Assembly: GCA_016303225.1 (NCBI GenBank)
Contig: JAEDMC010000067.1
Coordinates: forward strand, 1-13,532
Source of the DNA: Kiritimatiellia bacterium
GTDB lineage: Bacteria > Verrucomicrobiota > Kiritimatiellia > RFP12 > UBA1067
Direction: 5' to 3'
Length of the DNA stretch: 13,532 bases
Shown: positions 1 through 7,498 of the stretch, piece after piece
How positions within the stretch are numbered: position 1 is the stretch's first letter
How the letters are laid out: each line of letters opens with the position of its first letter
Notes under the pieces: model-generated
What the model saw: the letters and a program-made list of their open reading frames with translations, nothing else
Database searches by the model: none
What the model was told of the DNA's origin: nothing
Position numbers and translations under genes: made by a program

Positions 1-79
1 ACCATCGGCGTTGAATTCCCGGCTTGAGCAGCCTTACTTCCGCGAGATGGCGAAAGATGGGTCCCGGCCTGTTCGGCGC
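1..79. other. Left-edge sequence with no supported gene
   Basis: I see no gene that can be supported here. In the first + frame the edge reads eight residues (TIGVEFPA) and then TGA at 25-27, which could be the last codons of an upstream gene. On the minus strand an ATG at 88-86 opens a frame that runs off the left edge and reads MRQAPNRPGPIFRHLAEV, with no family I recognise. Both are too short to judge. The minus-strand start would lie inside the -35/-10 spacer of the promoter below, which argues against it. Confidence 0.3.
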
Positions 80-109
80 TTGACGCATGGTGGCAAGTTC
101 TGCTATACT
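80..109 (+). promoter_or_regulatory. Sigma70-type promoter of the beta-helix/DUF4838/glycosidase operon
   Basis: TTGACG at 80-85, an 18-bp spacer and TATACT at 104-109. TGC directly before the -10 box (101-103) makes it an extended -10. The expected transcription start is near 116, giving a leader of about 55 nt before the ATG at 171. It is the only strong promoter-like sequence I see before the three exported-protein genes, whose intergenic gaps are short, so it probably drives all three. Confidence 0.7.
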
Positions 110-121
110 CACAATTGGTGA
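109..121. promoter_or_regulatory. Small dyad at the predicted start point (possible operator)
   Basis: TCAC at 109-112 and GTGA at 118-121 form an inverted repeat around a five-base centre, placed across the expected transcription start. The position suits a repressor operator, but the arms are only four bases long and could be chance. No regulator gene lies in the window. Confidence 0.2.
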
Positions 122-122
122 A

Positions 123-154
123 TGAGATAACTTCACGAGATTTCATTATCCTCA
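123..154 (+). promoter_or_regulatory. Leader hairpin before the first gene
   Basis: TGAGATAA (123-130) can pair with TTAT plus CTCA (146-149 and 151-154), with one bulged C at 150 and a 15-nt loop. The stem ends three bases before the purine-rich ribosome binding stretch GAGAGAGGG (157-165), six bases from the ATG at 171. It could affect mRNA stability or initiation. The AU-rich stem is weak, so this is only a candidate. Confidence 0.25.
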
Positions 155-170
155 ACGAGAGAGGGCGTTT

Positions 171-3100
171 ATGGGCAAGCTCAGTCAGTTCGCCGCAGCG
201 TGTGCCGCGGTTGTGTGTGCGTTCGGCGCGGTGGCGCAGCCGCTCGATCAGTGCAAGGTGACGGCCGAGGCGGGTGCGGGCGGCACGGTCTATGTCGACG
301 CTGAGAACGGCAATGACGAAACGGGCAACGGTTTGGCGGCGAATCCTTACGCGACGTTGCAGAAGGCTCTGGCAGTTGCAGCGGACGGGTCGACGATCTT
401 TTTGCAGGACGGCACCTATCTCATGGACGATCCTTACACGACAATTGCGCGTCCGATCACGATCAAGAGCGTGAACGGTCCCGCGAACTGCTCGCTCACC
501 AAGGCGGCGACGGCTGCGAACAGCAATAAGCGCGGCATCTTGAAGCTGAACCACGACGATGTGGTGCTGGACGGGCTTACCTTGTGCAACGGCTACGTCT
601 ACAACAACGTGGATCCGGGTTCGCCGGTCGTTCTCACGAAGGGCGTCGTCCAGAACTGCATCATCCGCGACAACCAGGGCGGCAGCGACGGCTACGGCAA
701 CCACGGCGGCGTGACCGTGAACGGCGGCACGTTGCGTGATTGCGTCATCCGCGGCAACTGGGCGACGTACAATAACCCGGGCCTCGGTGTCGGCGGCGGC
801 GTGTATCTCTCGGCGGGGCTGGTCGAGAAATGCGTGATCACGAACAACGGCGCGGGCAGCAAGGGCGGCGGCGTCTACATGACGGGCGCGGACAGCGTGC
901 TTAGGAACTGTCTTGTCGGCTTCAACCATGGAATTGTCGGCTTCAACCATGGACTTCCGATGTCGAGCCCGACGACGAAGAACAAAAACGGCGGCGGCAT
1001 TTACGTGGAAGGGGGGACGGTTGACCGGTGCACGGTGCGCGGCAACTATTCGTCGGATGGCGCGGGCGTGTATCTGACGGGCGGCAAGATTCTCAACTCG
1101 CTCGTCCTCAAAAACCACGGTTCCAGTGCTGGCGGCGGCATTCGCAACGAGGGCGGCACAGTCGTGAACTGCACGGTCGCGGACAACGAAGCGAACGGCA
1201 CGACGTCGGGCACGGGCTTCTATCAGTCGAAGGGCGTGACGCAGAACACCGTCATCTACGGCAATCCCTGCGGCATTGACGGCGACGCGACGGTTGCGGG
1301 CGGCACGTTCGACCACAACTTCACGATGGTCGCGATCGCCGGCTTTGGTGACAACGCGCACGGCAACGTCTTCTACAAGGATGCGGCGAACGAGGACTAC
1401 ACGTTGCTCGCCGGCTCAAAGGCGATCGACGGCGGTGTCGCCTACGAGGGTGTCGAGACGGACCTTGTCGGCATGGCGCGTCCGCAGGGCGAGGCGCCGG
1501 ACATGGGCTGCTACGAATACCTGTCCGGACGAGGTCCGCTCAGCTGCTCGTTCAACGCGCCGGACGTGACGCTCTTCCTCGAGGAGGGCGAGGCGACGTT
1601 CGTCGCTTCTGCGGACGGTGCGGACACGGAGGGTCTCGCGTACGCCTGGTATTTCAACGGCGTCTTGCAGGAGGGCGAGACGGGCAGCACGATCGCCTGG
1701 GCGTCGATTCCACGCGGCGCGCATACGGTGAAACTCGTCGTGAGCAACGGCGCGGGCGAGACGGCGGAGTGCGAGCTGAAGGACGTCATCAAGGTGACGA
1801 CGACGCACGTCTATGCGAACGAGAAGGGCACGAACACCTATCCCTACGACACGCCGGAGAAGGGCGCGAATAAGCTGCAGGACGCGCTGGATGCGGTGTG
1901 GTGCACGGCGGAGCAGCCGGGTCTCGTGACGGTCCAGCCCGGCAGCTACTCTCCGTATTCTAAGTGGTTCGTGCTCAACAAGCCAATTCGCCTCGTCGCG
2001 GCAGAGGGGCCGTCGGTGACGACGATTGCCGCAAACGATCCGAACGGTCCGAGCTACGACGGCAAGCGGGTCTGCCGCGGTCTCTTCGTCACCCACAAGC
2101 AGGCCTGGATCGAGGGCTTCACGGTGCGGGATGGCTGGTGGTATTCCGCCGCGGGCGATTCGGGGCCTGGCGGCATGCGCATGTCGGCAGGCGTCGTGAC
2201 GAACTGCGTGTTCACGAACAACCGCGGTGGCGACGCCGGCGGCGCGGTGCAGATGAGCGGCGGTCTGCTGATTGACTGTCGCCTCTACGGCAACTGGGCG
2301 CGCTACAACAACGACGGTTGCAACACGCGCGGCGGCGGCATCTACATGACGGGAGGTGAAGTCGCCCTTTGCGTCGTCAGCAACAACTGGGCGGCTATCC
2401 AGTATTCGAACGACGGCACTGGCGGCGGTGTGTGGATGTCGGGCGGCCTACTCCGCGACTCGCTGCTCGCCGACAACTATTCGAAGGCGATAGGCGTGCG
2501 TGGCGTCGGACTCGCCATTTCGGGGGGCGTGGCCGAGCGGTGCGTGATTTCCGGCAACTCGATGCGCTCGACGGTGGTCAACGACGCTGCGGGCGCGTGG
2601 ATCTCTGGCGGCATGATACGCAACTGTCTCATCGCGGGGAACAAGGCGAACAACAACGGGGCGGGCGTGTACCAGACGGGCGGCACGATGGAGTTTTGTA
2701 CGGTGACGGCCAATACGTCCGCCAACAAGAAAAACAGCGGCCTTTACTTGGACGGCGCTAAAGCCGTCAATCGCTTCAACATCATCTACGGCAACGGCGA
2801 AGGCGTTGCGGCCGAGCCGGAGTGCAACCTTCATTTCGCGAAGGCGCAGACCTTCACGAGGAACATCGTACAGCCAGCGACAGACGGGGCGGACAACATT
2901 GCCAGCGACCCCGGCTTCACGGACGCGGCGGCGGGCGACTACACGCTTGGCGCGGGTTCGCCGGCGATCGACAAGGCGATTGAGTTGGAGGCGGACTACC
3001 TGACGGTCGATCTCGCCGGCAACGTGCGTCCGAAGGACGGCAACGGTGACGGCGATGCGGTCTGCGACCTCGGCTGCTACGAGGCGCCGGATGCGAGTGA

Positions 3101-4643
3101 AGGTCCGCTTTCATGCAGCTTCTCTCCGCTCGAATCGAGCGGGCTTGACGAGGTGTCCGTCACCTTTGAGGCGTCCGTGACTGGCGTTGGAGCGGATGGC
3201 GAGTTGCACTATGGCTGGGACTTCGGGGAGGGTGAGCTTGTGAGCGATTCTGCGGATGTGCCGAATCCGACGGTGAAGTTCTCGACTTACGGCAGCCATA
3301 CGGTGTCGCTGACGGTGACGGCGGAAGGGGGCAAGACGGCGACGAAGACGGTTGCGGACTGCGTGAAGGTCGGTTCGACGACGATATATGTGAATGAGGC
3401 GAACGAGTCGCCCAGGTGGCCCTACAACACGTGGGAAACGGCGGCGACGGACCTGACGGAGGCGTTTAACTCGATCATTCTCGCGAGCGGCAGCGTGCCG
3501 ACCTTCGTGCTGACGAACGGCACGTATCGCGTCGAGCAGAAGGCGTTCATCCTCTCGTTCCCGGTGCGCTTCACGAGCGTGGAGGGTCCGGAGAAGACGA
3601 TCGTGCAGGCGGCGAATCCAGATTCCAACAACAAGGCCGTCTTTTGGGTCGAAAACGCCGGTGCGCAGGTTGACGGACTGGCGATGACTGGTGCCTACTG
3701 GGATGGCTTGGATGGCGGCGGGGCCTCGGCGTTGCGGCTTACGGCGGGCGTAGTCTCGAACTGCGTCATTCGCAATTCAAGCGCGGGCCGCAGCAGCTAT
3801 GGCGCAGTATCCGTGAGCGGCACGGGGTTACTGACGCATTCGGTCATCCACAGCTGTTCCTGCGATTCGTCCTTCAGTGCCGGCGCTTCGCAGCACGGCG
3901 GCGGCCTGGCGATCTGGGGTGACGGTGTCGTCGCGCACACGGTCGTCTCCAACTGCTATTCGACGTCGATCTCGCAGGACTGCGCGGGCGGCGGCGTCTA
4001 TCAGTACGGCGGCACGCTGCGCGACAGCCAGGTGCTTGACTGCTACATTTCCGGCAAGGACTATCAGGGCGCGGCGATCTGGCAGTCGGGCGGACTCTGC
4101 GAGCGTTGCGTCTTCGGCGACACGAAGCACAAGGACTCCTACGGCGCGGCTGTCTACCTGACGGGCGGCACCAACCGCAACAACCTCGTGCGCGGGGCGT
4201 GGACGAGCAAGGGTGCGGCACAGGCGCTCACGATGACGGGCGGCTGGTTCTGGAACAACACGGTGGTCACCAACGGCTGGGGTTCGACGCAGGCGTCGCC
4301 GGTCGCGGCGGTCGTGACGGACGGCGAGGTGAAGAACTGCCTCTTCGCGCTGAACGCCGGCACGGACGTGAGCGACTCGAGCGGCAAGGTCTGGTATTCG
4401 CGCTTTGCGGAGGCGACAGGCGCGCGTTACAATCTCGCGGCGGATCCGAAGCTGCGCAGCCCGAAGCGTGACGACTGGAGGGTCCGCTCGACATCTCCGT
4501 GCGTTAATGCGGGTGACGCCTCCGTTTGGGAAGGGGTGGAAAATCCGATCGATCTCAGGGGCGATCCGCGTGTTCTCAACCGGCAGGTCGACATCGGCTG
4601 CTACGAGGTGCCGCAGGCTGGATTGCGGTTGATTGTCAGGTAA
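171..4643 (+). CDS. Secreted three-module right-handed parallel beta-helix protein with two PKD-like domains
   Basis: Exported 1490-residue protein with a signal peptide at about 1-22 (cleavage near AVA|QP). Three homologous modules follow: beta-helix 1 (about 38-450), PKD-like domain 1 (455-543), beta-helix 2 (546-971), PKD-like domain 2 (978-1070, with WDFGEG and a TVSLTV strand) and beta-helix 3 (1071-1479). Each helix opens with a VYV/IYV strand and closes with an Asp-x-Gly-Cys-Tyr-Glu cap (444, 966, 1474) after an SPAID-like segment, the pattern of 'choice-of-anchor Q' beta-helix proteins. Coils repeat GGGVYxxGGxVxxCxVxxN. Such folds occur in pectate-lyase-like polysaccharide lyases and in adhesins. 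I cannot point to catalytic residues, so substrate and activity are unknown. There is no membrane anchor or recognised sorting signal; the protein ends GLRLIVR. The start is supported by GAGAGAGGG six bases upstream. It is first in an operon; the DUF4838 gene follows after 15 bp. Confidence 0.85.
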   Translation: MGKLSQFAAACAAVVCAFGAVAQPLDQCKVTAEAGAGGTVYVDAENGNDETGNGLAANPYATLQKALAVAADGSTIFLQDGTYLMDDPYTTIARPITIKSVNGPANCSLTKAATAANSNKRGILKLNHDDVVLDGLTLCNGYVYNNVDPGSPVVLTKGVVQNCIIRDNQGGSDGYGNHGGVTVNGGTLRDCVIRGNWATYNNPGLGVGGGVYLSAGLVEKCVITNNGAGSKGGGVYMTGADSVLRNCLVGFNHGIVGFNHGLPMSSPTTKNKNGGGIYVEGGTVDRCTVRGNYSSDGAGVYLTGGKILNSLVLKNHGSSAGGGIRNEGGTVVNCTVADNEANGTTSGTGFYQSKGVTQNTVIYGNPCGIDGDATVAGGTFDHNFTMVAIAGFGDNAHGNVFYKDAANEDYTLLAGSKAIDGGVAYEGVETDLVGMARPQGEAPDMGCYEYLSGRGPLSCSFNAPDVTLFLEEGEATFVASADGADTEGLAYAWYFNGVLQEGETGSTIAWASIPRGAHTVKLVVSNGAGETAECELKDVIKVTTTHVYANEKGTNTYPYDTPEKGANKLQDALDAVWCTAEQPGLVTVQPGSYSPYSKWFVLNKPIRLVAAEGPSVTTIAANDPNGPSYDGKRVCRGLFVTHKQAWIEGFTVRDGWWYSAAGDSGPGGMRMSAGVVTNCVFTNNRGGDAGGAVQMSGGLLIDCRLYGNWARYNNDGCNTRGGGIYMTGGEVALCVVSNNWAAIQYSNDGTGGGVWMSGGLLRDSLLADNYSKAIGVRGVGLAISGGVAERCVISGNSMRSTVVNDAAGAWISGGMIRNCLIAGNKANNNGAGVYQTGGTMEFCTVTANTSANKKNSGLYLDGAKAVNRFNIIYGNGEGVAAEPECNLHFAKAQTFTRNIVQPATDGADNIASDPGFTDAAAGDYTLGAGSPAIDKAIELEADYLTVDLAGNVRPKDGNGDGDAVCDLGCYEAPDASEGPLSCSFSPLESSGLDEVSVTFEASVTGVGADGELHYGWDFGEGELVSDSADVPNPTVKFSTYGSHTVSLTVTAEGGKTATKTVADCVKVGSTTIYVNEANESPRWPYNTWETAATDLTEAFNSIILASGSVPTFVLTNGTYRVEQKAFILSFPVRFTSVEGPEKTIVQAANPDSNNKAVFWVENAGAQVDGLAMTGAYWDGLDGGGASALRLTAGVVSNCVIRNSSAGRSSYGAVSVSGTGLLTHSVIHSCSCDSSFSAGASQHGGGLAIWGDGVVAHTVVSNCYSTSISQDCAGGGVYQYGGTLRDSQVLDCYISGKDYQGAAIWQSGGLCERCVFGDTKHKDSYGAAVYLTGGTNRNNLVRGAWTSKGAAQALTMTGGWFWNNTVVTNGWGSTQASPVAAVVTDGEVKNCLFALNAGTDVSDSSGKVWYSRFAEATGARYNLAADPKLRSPKRDDWRVRSTSPCVNAGDASVWEGVENPIDLRGDPRVLNRQVDIGCYEVPQAGLRLIVR
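913..954 (+). repeat. 21-bp in-frame tandem duplication in beta-helix 1
   Basis: Positions 913-933 and 934-954 match at 20 of 21 bases. The duplication adds exactly seven residues, so the protein reads LVGFNHG-IVGFNHG at about 248-261. Near identity at third codon positions indicates a recent slippage event. Because the length is a multiple of three, the beta-helix reading frame is kept, but one coil is longer than its neighbours. Confidence 0.9.
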
Positions 4644-4658
4644 CACATTAGAAATCGT

Positions 4659-7403
4659 ATGAGATTGTCGATTTCGCTGAAGGTACTGGCGCTTGCTGTT
4701 GTTTCGGCGGCATTTGGCGGATTGGCAGAACCGGTTCCTGCGCTTTTCGATGCGGGGCGTTCGGAGTGGAAGGTCGTGGTCGCGGACAATGCGCCTGACT
4801 GCGTCAGGTATGCCGCGCAGGAGTTCACCGATGCGGTTGCGAAGGTGTCCGGCGTCGTGCTGCCGGTTGTCGCGTCCGACGCGGGCGTGACGCATGCGGT
4901 GAAGATCGGCGCGGCCGACGGCGGGTGGGCGAAGGAACGCGTCCAGTACCGGCTCGAGGGCGGCCACCTGTTGCTGACGGGCAACCAGCCGCGCGCTGCG
5001 CTGCATGCGACCTATGCGTTTCTCGACCGTGAGCTGGGCGTGCGCTGGCTCTGGCCGGGCGAGGACGGCGCCTTTTATCCCGTGTCGAAGGCCTGGAGGT
5101 TTCCGGCGAAGTTCGGCTTCGACTATGAGCCGGCAATCTGGTTCCGGGGCTTCCACCATTGCGGCGACTGGCGCGACCGCAATGCCTTCCTCGAGTGGGA
5201 GACGCGCAACTACGTCAACATCCACCGGCATGGCAACTGGAAAGGCGAAGTCAAGTACGGACACTACTCCATGCCGTCGATGCACAATGCGAACCTGAAC
5301 GGCGAAAGGGAGCTCTTCGCGTCGCACCCCGAATGCTTCTGCATGCTTGACGGACATCGCTCGACGGTCAACATCTGCTTTTCGTCCGACCTCGGCGCGC
5401 AGAAGGTCGCCGAGCGCATCGGCAAGGACATCGAACGCCGCGTGAAGAGCGCGCCGGTGGACATCATCTCGATCTTCCCGAACGACAACCAGGACTACTG
5501 CCAGTGCCCGGACTGCAAGGCGAAGGGCGTCTCGAACGGCTGGTTCGAGTACTTCAACAAGGTCGTGAAGATCCTGCACGGGAAGTTTCCCGGCCTTCGG
5601 TTCTCGACACTCGCCTATCAGGGTTATCTGGACCTGCCGAAGTGCAAGTTCGAAAACGTCGAGTTCGTCGAATACGCCTCGCATCCGCGCTGCCACATCC
5701 ACAAATGGGACGATCCGGACTGCAAGGCGAACGTCAGCGAGCTGAAGCGGCTCAAGGAGTGGTGCGCGCGTGGCGACGTCAAGATCGGACACTACGCCTA
5801 CGAGTATGACGCGGTTTCGGCGCACTCGGTCTTCATGCCGTTCTTCTCAATGGTCGGCGATGCGGCCGAGAAGTGCGCCGAACTCGGCCTGGTGACGTCG
5901 ATCCCGGAAGTGGGGCTTTCGCCGAAGAAGGGTCCGGACGTGAAGGCCGGTTCGGTTCAGAACCGCCTGACGATTCTCTATTATGCGCGCAAGATGTGGG
6001 ACCCTTCGCTCACGCTCGATGCGTTTCTCGACGATCTCTGCGCACATGCCTATGGCGCGGCGGCGAAGCCGATGAAGGAGTACTTTCTCCTGATGGACCG
6101 CGCCTGGGGCGCGCAGCCGGGACGGATCGGGCTCTTTGCGGACGGCATGAACGTCTCGGCGAACCTGCTGAAGGACGATTCGGTGCGCGCGAAGTCGGCG
6201 GAGCTTCTTGCGACGGCCGAGAAGCTGGTGGCGGACGGCGATTCGCGCGCGCGGCGCAACGTCCAGCGCGAGAAGGCGCTTTACGACCAATGGACCGACT
6301 ACCGCGAGCTGCGGCTCGGAAACGCCGTCTCGTTCAAGCTGCCGAAAGTCGAGGCGGGCGAGCGCCTTGGCGGCGGCGCGGTGCCTAAGACCGCGCTCAA
6401 GGCGAAGGACGGCAAGGACGGCGCCGTGAAGGTGAGCGGATTCTGGACGTCGGAACAGGAGATCGTCTTCGCGTTCACCGGTGCGTCCGAGGGCGAGATC
6501 ACGCTCGTCGACGCCTATGCCGAGCGCTACACGTTTGCCTTCGCGAAGGGCAGAAAGACGCAAAAGCGCATATCCGACGTCGGCATCGAAATGACGACGT
6601 GGAATCCCGCGTGGACGGCCGAGCCGAAGGGCGGGGGGCTGCTCGTGCGCCTGCCGATGGCGGTGTTCGGACACGAGCCGGCGGCGGGCGAGAAGTGGGA
6701 CGTGCGGTTCGTCAGCGGCGATGTGGCGTATCCCCTGCGCGAGGACGTGACGGTGAAACTCGACTTCCTCGCCGCATCCGCCGCGGAGCGTCCAATCGTC
6801 TACTATGCCGGCGACGAGCGGTGCTTTGGCGGCATCCCCGGTCTGCGCGCGCAGGCCGAGGCGGACGGCTGGAAGCTCATTCCCTGCACGAATGCGGCTG
6901 AACTTGCGGCGAACGTCGCGAAGGCCGACAGCTACATGCTGCAGATTCCCTATGCCAAGGCGTTCACGCCCGAAGTCGCGGCAGTCATCCGCAGGAACGT
7001 GCAGGCCGGCGGCACGCTGATCGCGCGCAGCTGGGCGACGGTGCCGCTGCAGCAGATCTTCGGCGACACGAATCTCGTTTGCGCTTGCGAGGCGCCGAAG
7101 GACTATCCGCTCAGCGAGCGTCATGCGAAATACGTTCGCGAGGGCGACTGGTGCAAGAAGCCGTGGAACTTCGAGCGCAAGCTGAAGGGCTGGTTCGCGC
7201 CGTGCTACATGCAGGTGCCGTATGCGCCGAGGGGCGAGTGGGTCGAATATGCCTCGATGCCATCCCGCAAGGACGAGCAGCGGATGATTCCGTTTGTCGC
7301 CGGCCTCAGGTACGGCAAGGGCGCGATCATCATCGTCGGCGAGACGCTGCACGTCTCGCATTTCTGGCTGATCGATAACATCCGCCGCGATCTCGGGCTT
7401 TAA
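4659..7403 (+). CDS. Exported DUF4838 protein (GH20/GH67-like) with CBM9-like and ThuA-like C-terminal domains
   Basis: A 914-residue exported protein with a signal peptide at about 1-23 (GGLA|EP). Residues 30-145 form the alpha/beta domain that precedes the barrel in GH20 and GH67 enzymes (YAAQEF, then LDRELGVRWLWPGEDG). Residues of about 150-490 are the DUF4838 TIM-barrel region, with the motif NDNQDYCQCPDC at 275-286 (Cys281, 283, 286). A helical linker follows. Residues of about 580-705 look like a CBM9/DOMON-type beta-sandwich (TTWNPAW, then an RLPMAVFG strand). Residues 712-914 look like a Rossmann-type ThuA/class I amidotransferase-like domain (IVYYAGD, FTPEVAAVIRRNVQAGGTLIA). The DUF4838 family is presumed to hydrolyse glycans, but its substrate is not known to me. 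The start is the ATG 15 bp after the previous stop; it has no clear Shine-Dalgarno, which suggests translational coupling. The two C-terminal domain names are less certain than DUF4838. Confidence 0.82.
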   Translation: MRLSISLKVLALAVVSAAFGGLAEPVPALFDAGRSEWKVVVADNAPDCVRYAAQEFTDAVAKVSGVVLPVVASDAGVTHAVKIGAADGGWAKERVQYRLEGGHLLLTGNQPRAALHATYAFLDRELGVRWLWPGEDGAFYPVSKAWRFPAKFGFDYEPAIWFRGFHHCGDWRDRNAFLEWETRNYVNIHRHGNWKGEVKYGHYSMPSMHNANLNGERELFASHPECFCMLDGHRSTVNICFSSDLGAQKVAERIGKDIERRVKSAPVDIISIFPNDNQDYCQCPDCKAKGVSNGWFEYFNKVVKILHGKFPGLRFSTLAYQGYLDLPKCKFENVEFVEYASHPRCHIHKWDDPDCKANVSELKRLKEWCARGDVKIGHYAYEYDAVSAHSVFMPFFSMVGDAAEKCAELGLVTSIPEVGLSPKKGPDVKAGSVQNRLTILYYARKMWDPSLTLDAFLDDLCAHAYGAAAKPMKEYFLLMDRAWGAQPGRIGLFADGMNVSANLLKDDSVRAKSAELLATAEKLVADGDSRARRNVQREKALYDQWTDYRELRLGNAVSFKLPKVEAGERLGGGAVPKTALKAKDGKDGAVKVSGFWTSEQEIVFAFTGASEGEITLVDAYAERYTFAFAKGRKTQKRISDVGIEMTTWNPAWTAEPKGGGLLVRLPMAVFGHEPAAGEKWDVRFVSGDVAYPLREDVTVKLDFLAASAAERPIVYYAGDERCFGGIPGLRAQAEADGWKLIPCTNAAELAANVAKADSYMLQIPYAKAFTPEVAAVIRRNVQAGGTLIARSWATVPLQQIFGDTNLVCACEAPKDYPLSERHAKYVREGDWCKKPWNFERKLKGWFAPCYMQVPYAPRGEWVEYASMPSRKDEQRMIPFVAGLRYGKGAIIIVGETLHVSHFWLIDNIRRDLGL

Positions 7404-7432
7404 TGCACACATCAGGAACCAAAGGGGCGAGA

Positions 7433-7486
7433 ATGACGAAGGCTGTCGCCGCTCCAGGCCTGTCAGCCGGTTCTGGTTATGTCTAA
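7433..7486 (+). CDS. Possible 17-residue leader ORF before the glycosidase gene
   Basis: ATG at 7433 starts a 17-codon frame (MTKAVAAPGLSAGSGYV) preceded by AAAGGGG at 7421-7427, a usable ribosome binding site. Its TAA (7484-7486) overlaps the strong AAGGAAGGAG of the next gene, and it is in the same frame as that gene. Ribosomes ending here could reinitiate at 7499, so it may be a coupling leader. No similarity is recognised, and such short frames are common by chance in GC-rich DNA. Confidence 0.25.
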   Translation: MTKAVAAPGLSAGSGYV

Positions 7487-7494
7487 GGAAGGAG
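7485..7494 (+). promoter_or_regulatory. Strong Shine-Dalgarno fixing the glycosidase start
   Basis: AAGGAAGGAG ends four bases before the ATG at 7499. An in-frame stop at 7484-7486 lies just upstream, so no earlier in-frame start is possible after that stop. This is the strongest ribosome binding site in the window. Confidence 0.75.
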
Positions 7495-7498
7495 ATCT

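Noticed and set aside
700..1200. Repeated GGCGGCGGC-type tracts as a DNA repeat element
   Set aside because: They encode the Gly-Gly-Gly turns of successive beta-helix coils in one constant frame with irregular spacing, so they are explained by protein repeats.
3828..5825. Minus-strand open frame of 665 codons
   Set aside because: It spans the end of the beta-helix gene and the start of the DUF4838 gene, is Arg/Val/Ala-rich without domain motifs, and mirrors the GC-rich codon pattern of the + strand genes.
5847..7412. Minus-strand open frame of 521 codons
   Set aside because: Antisense to the DUF4838 gene, with the same compositional cause and no motif.
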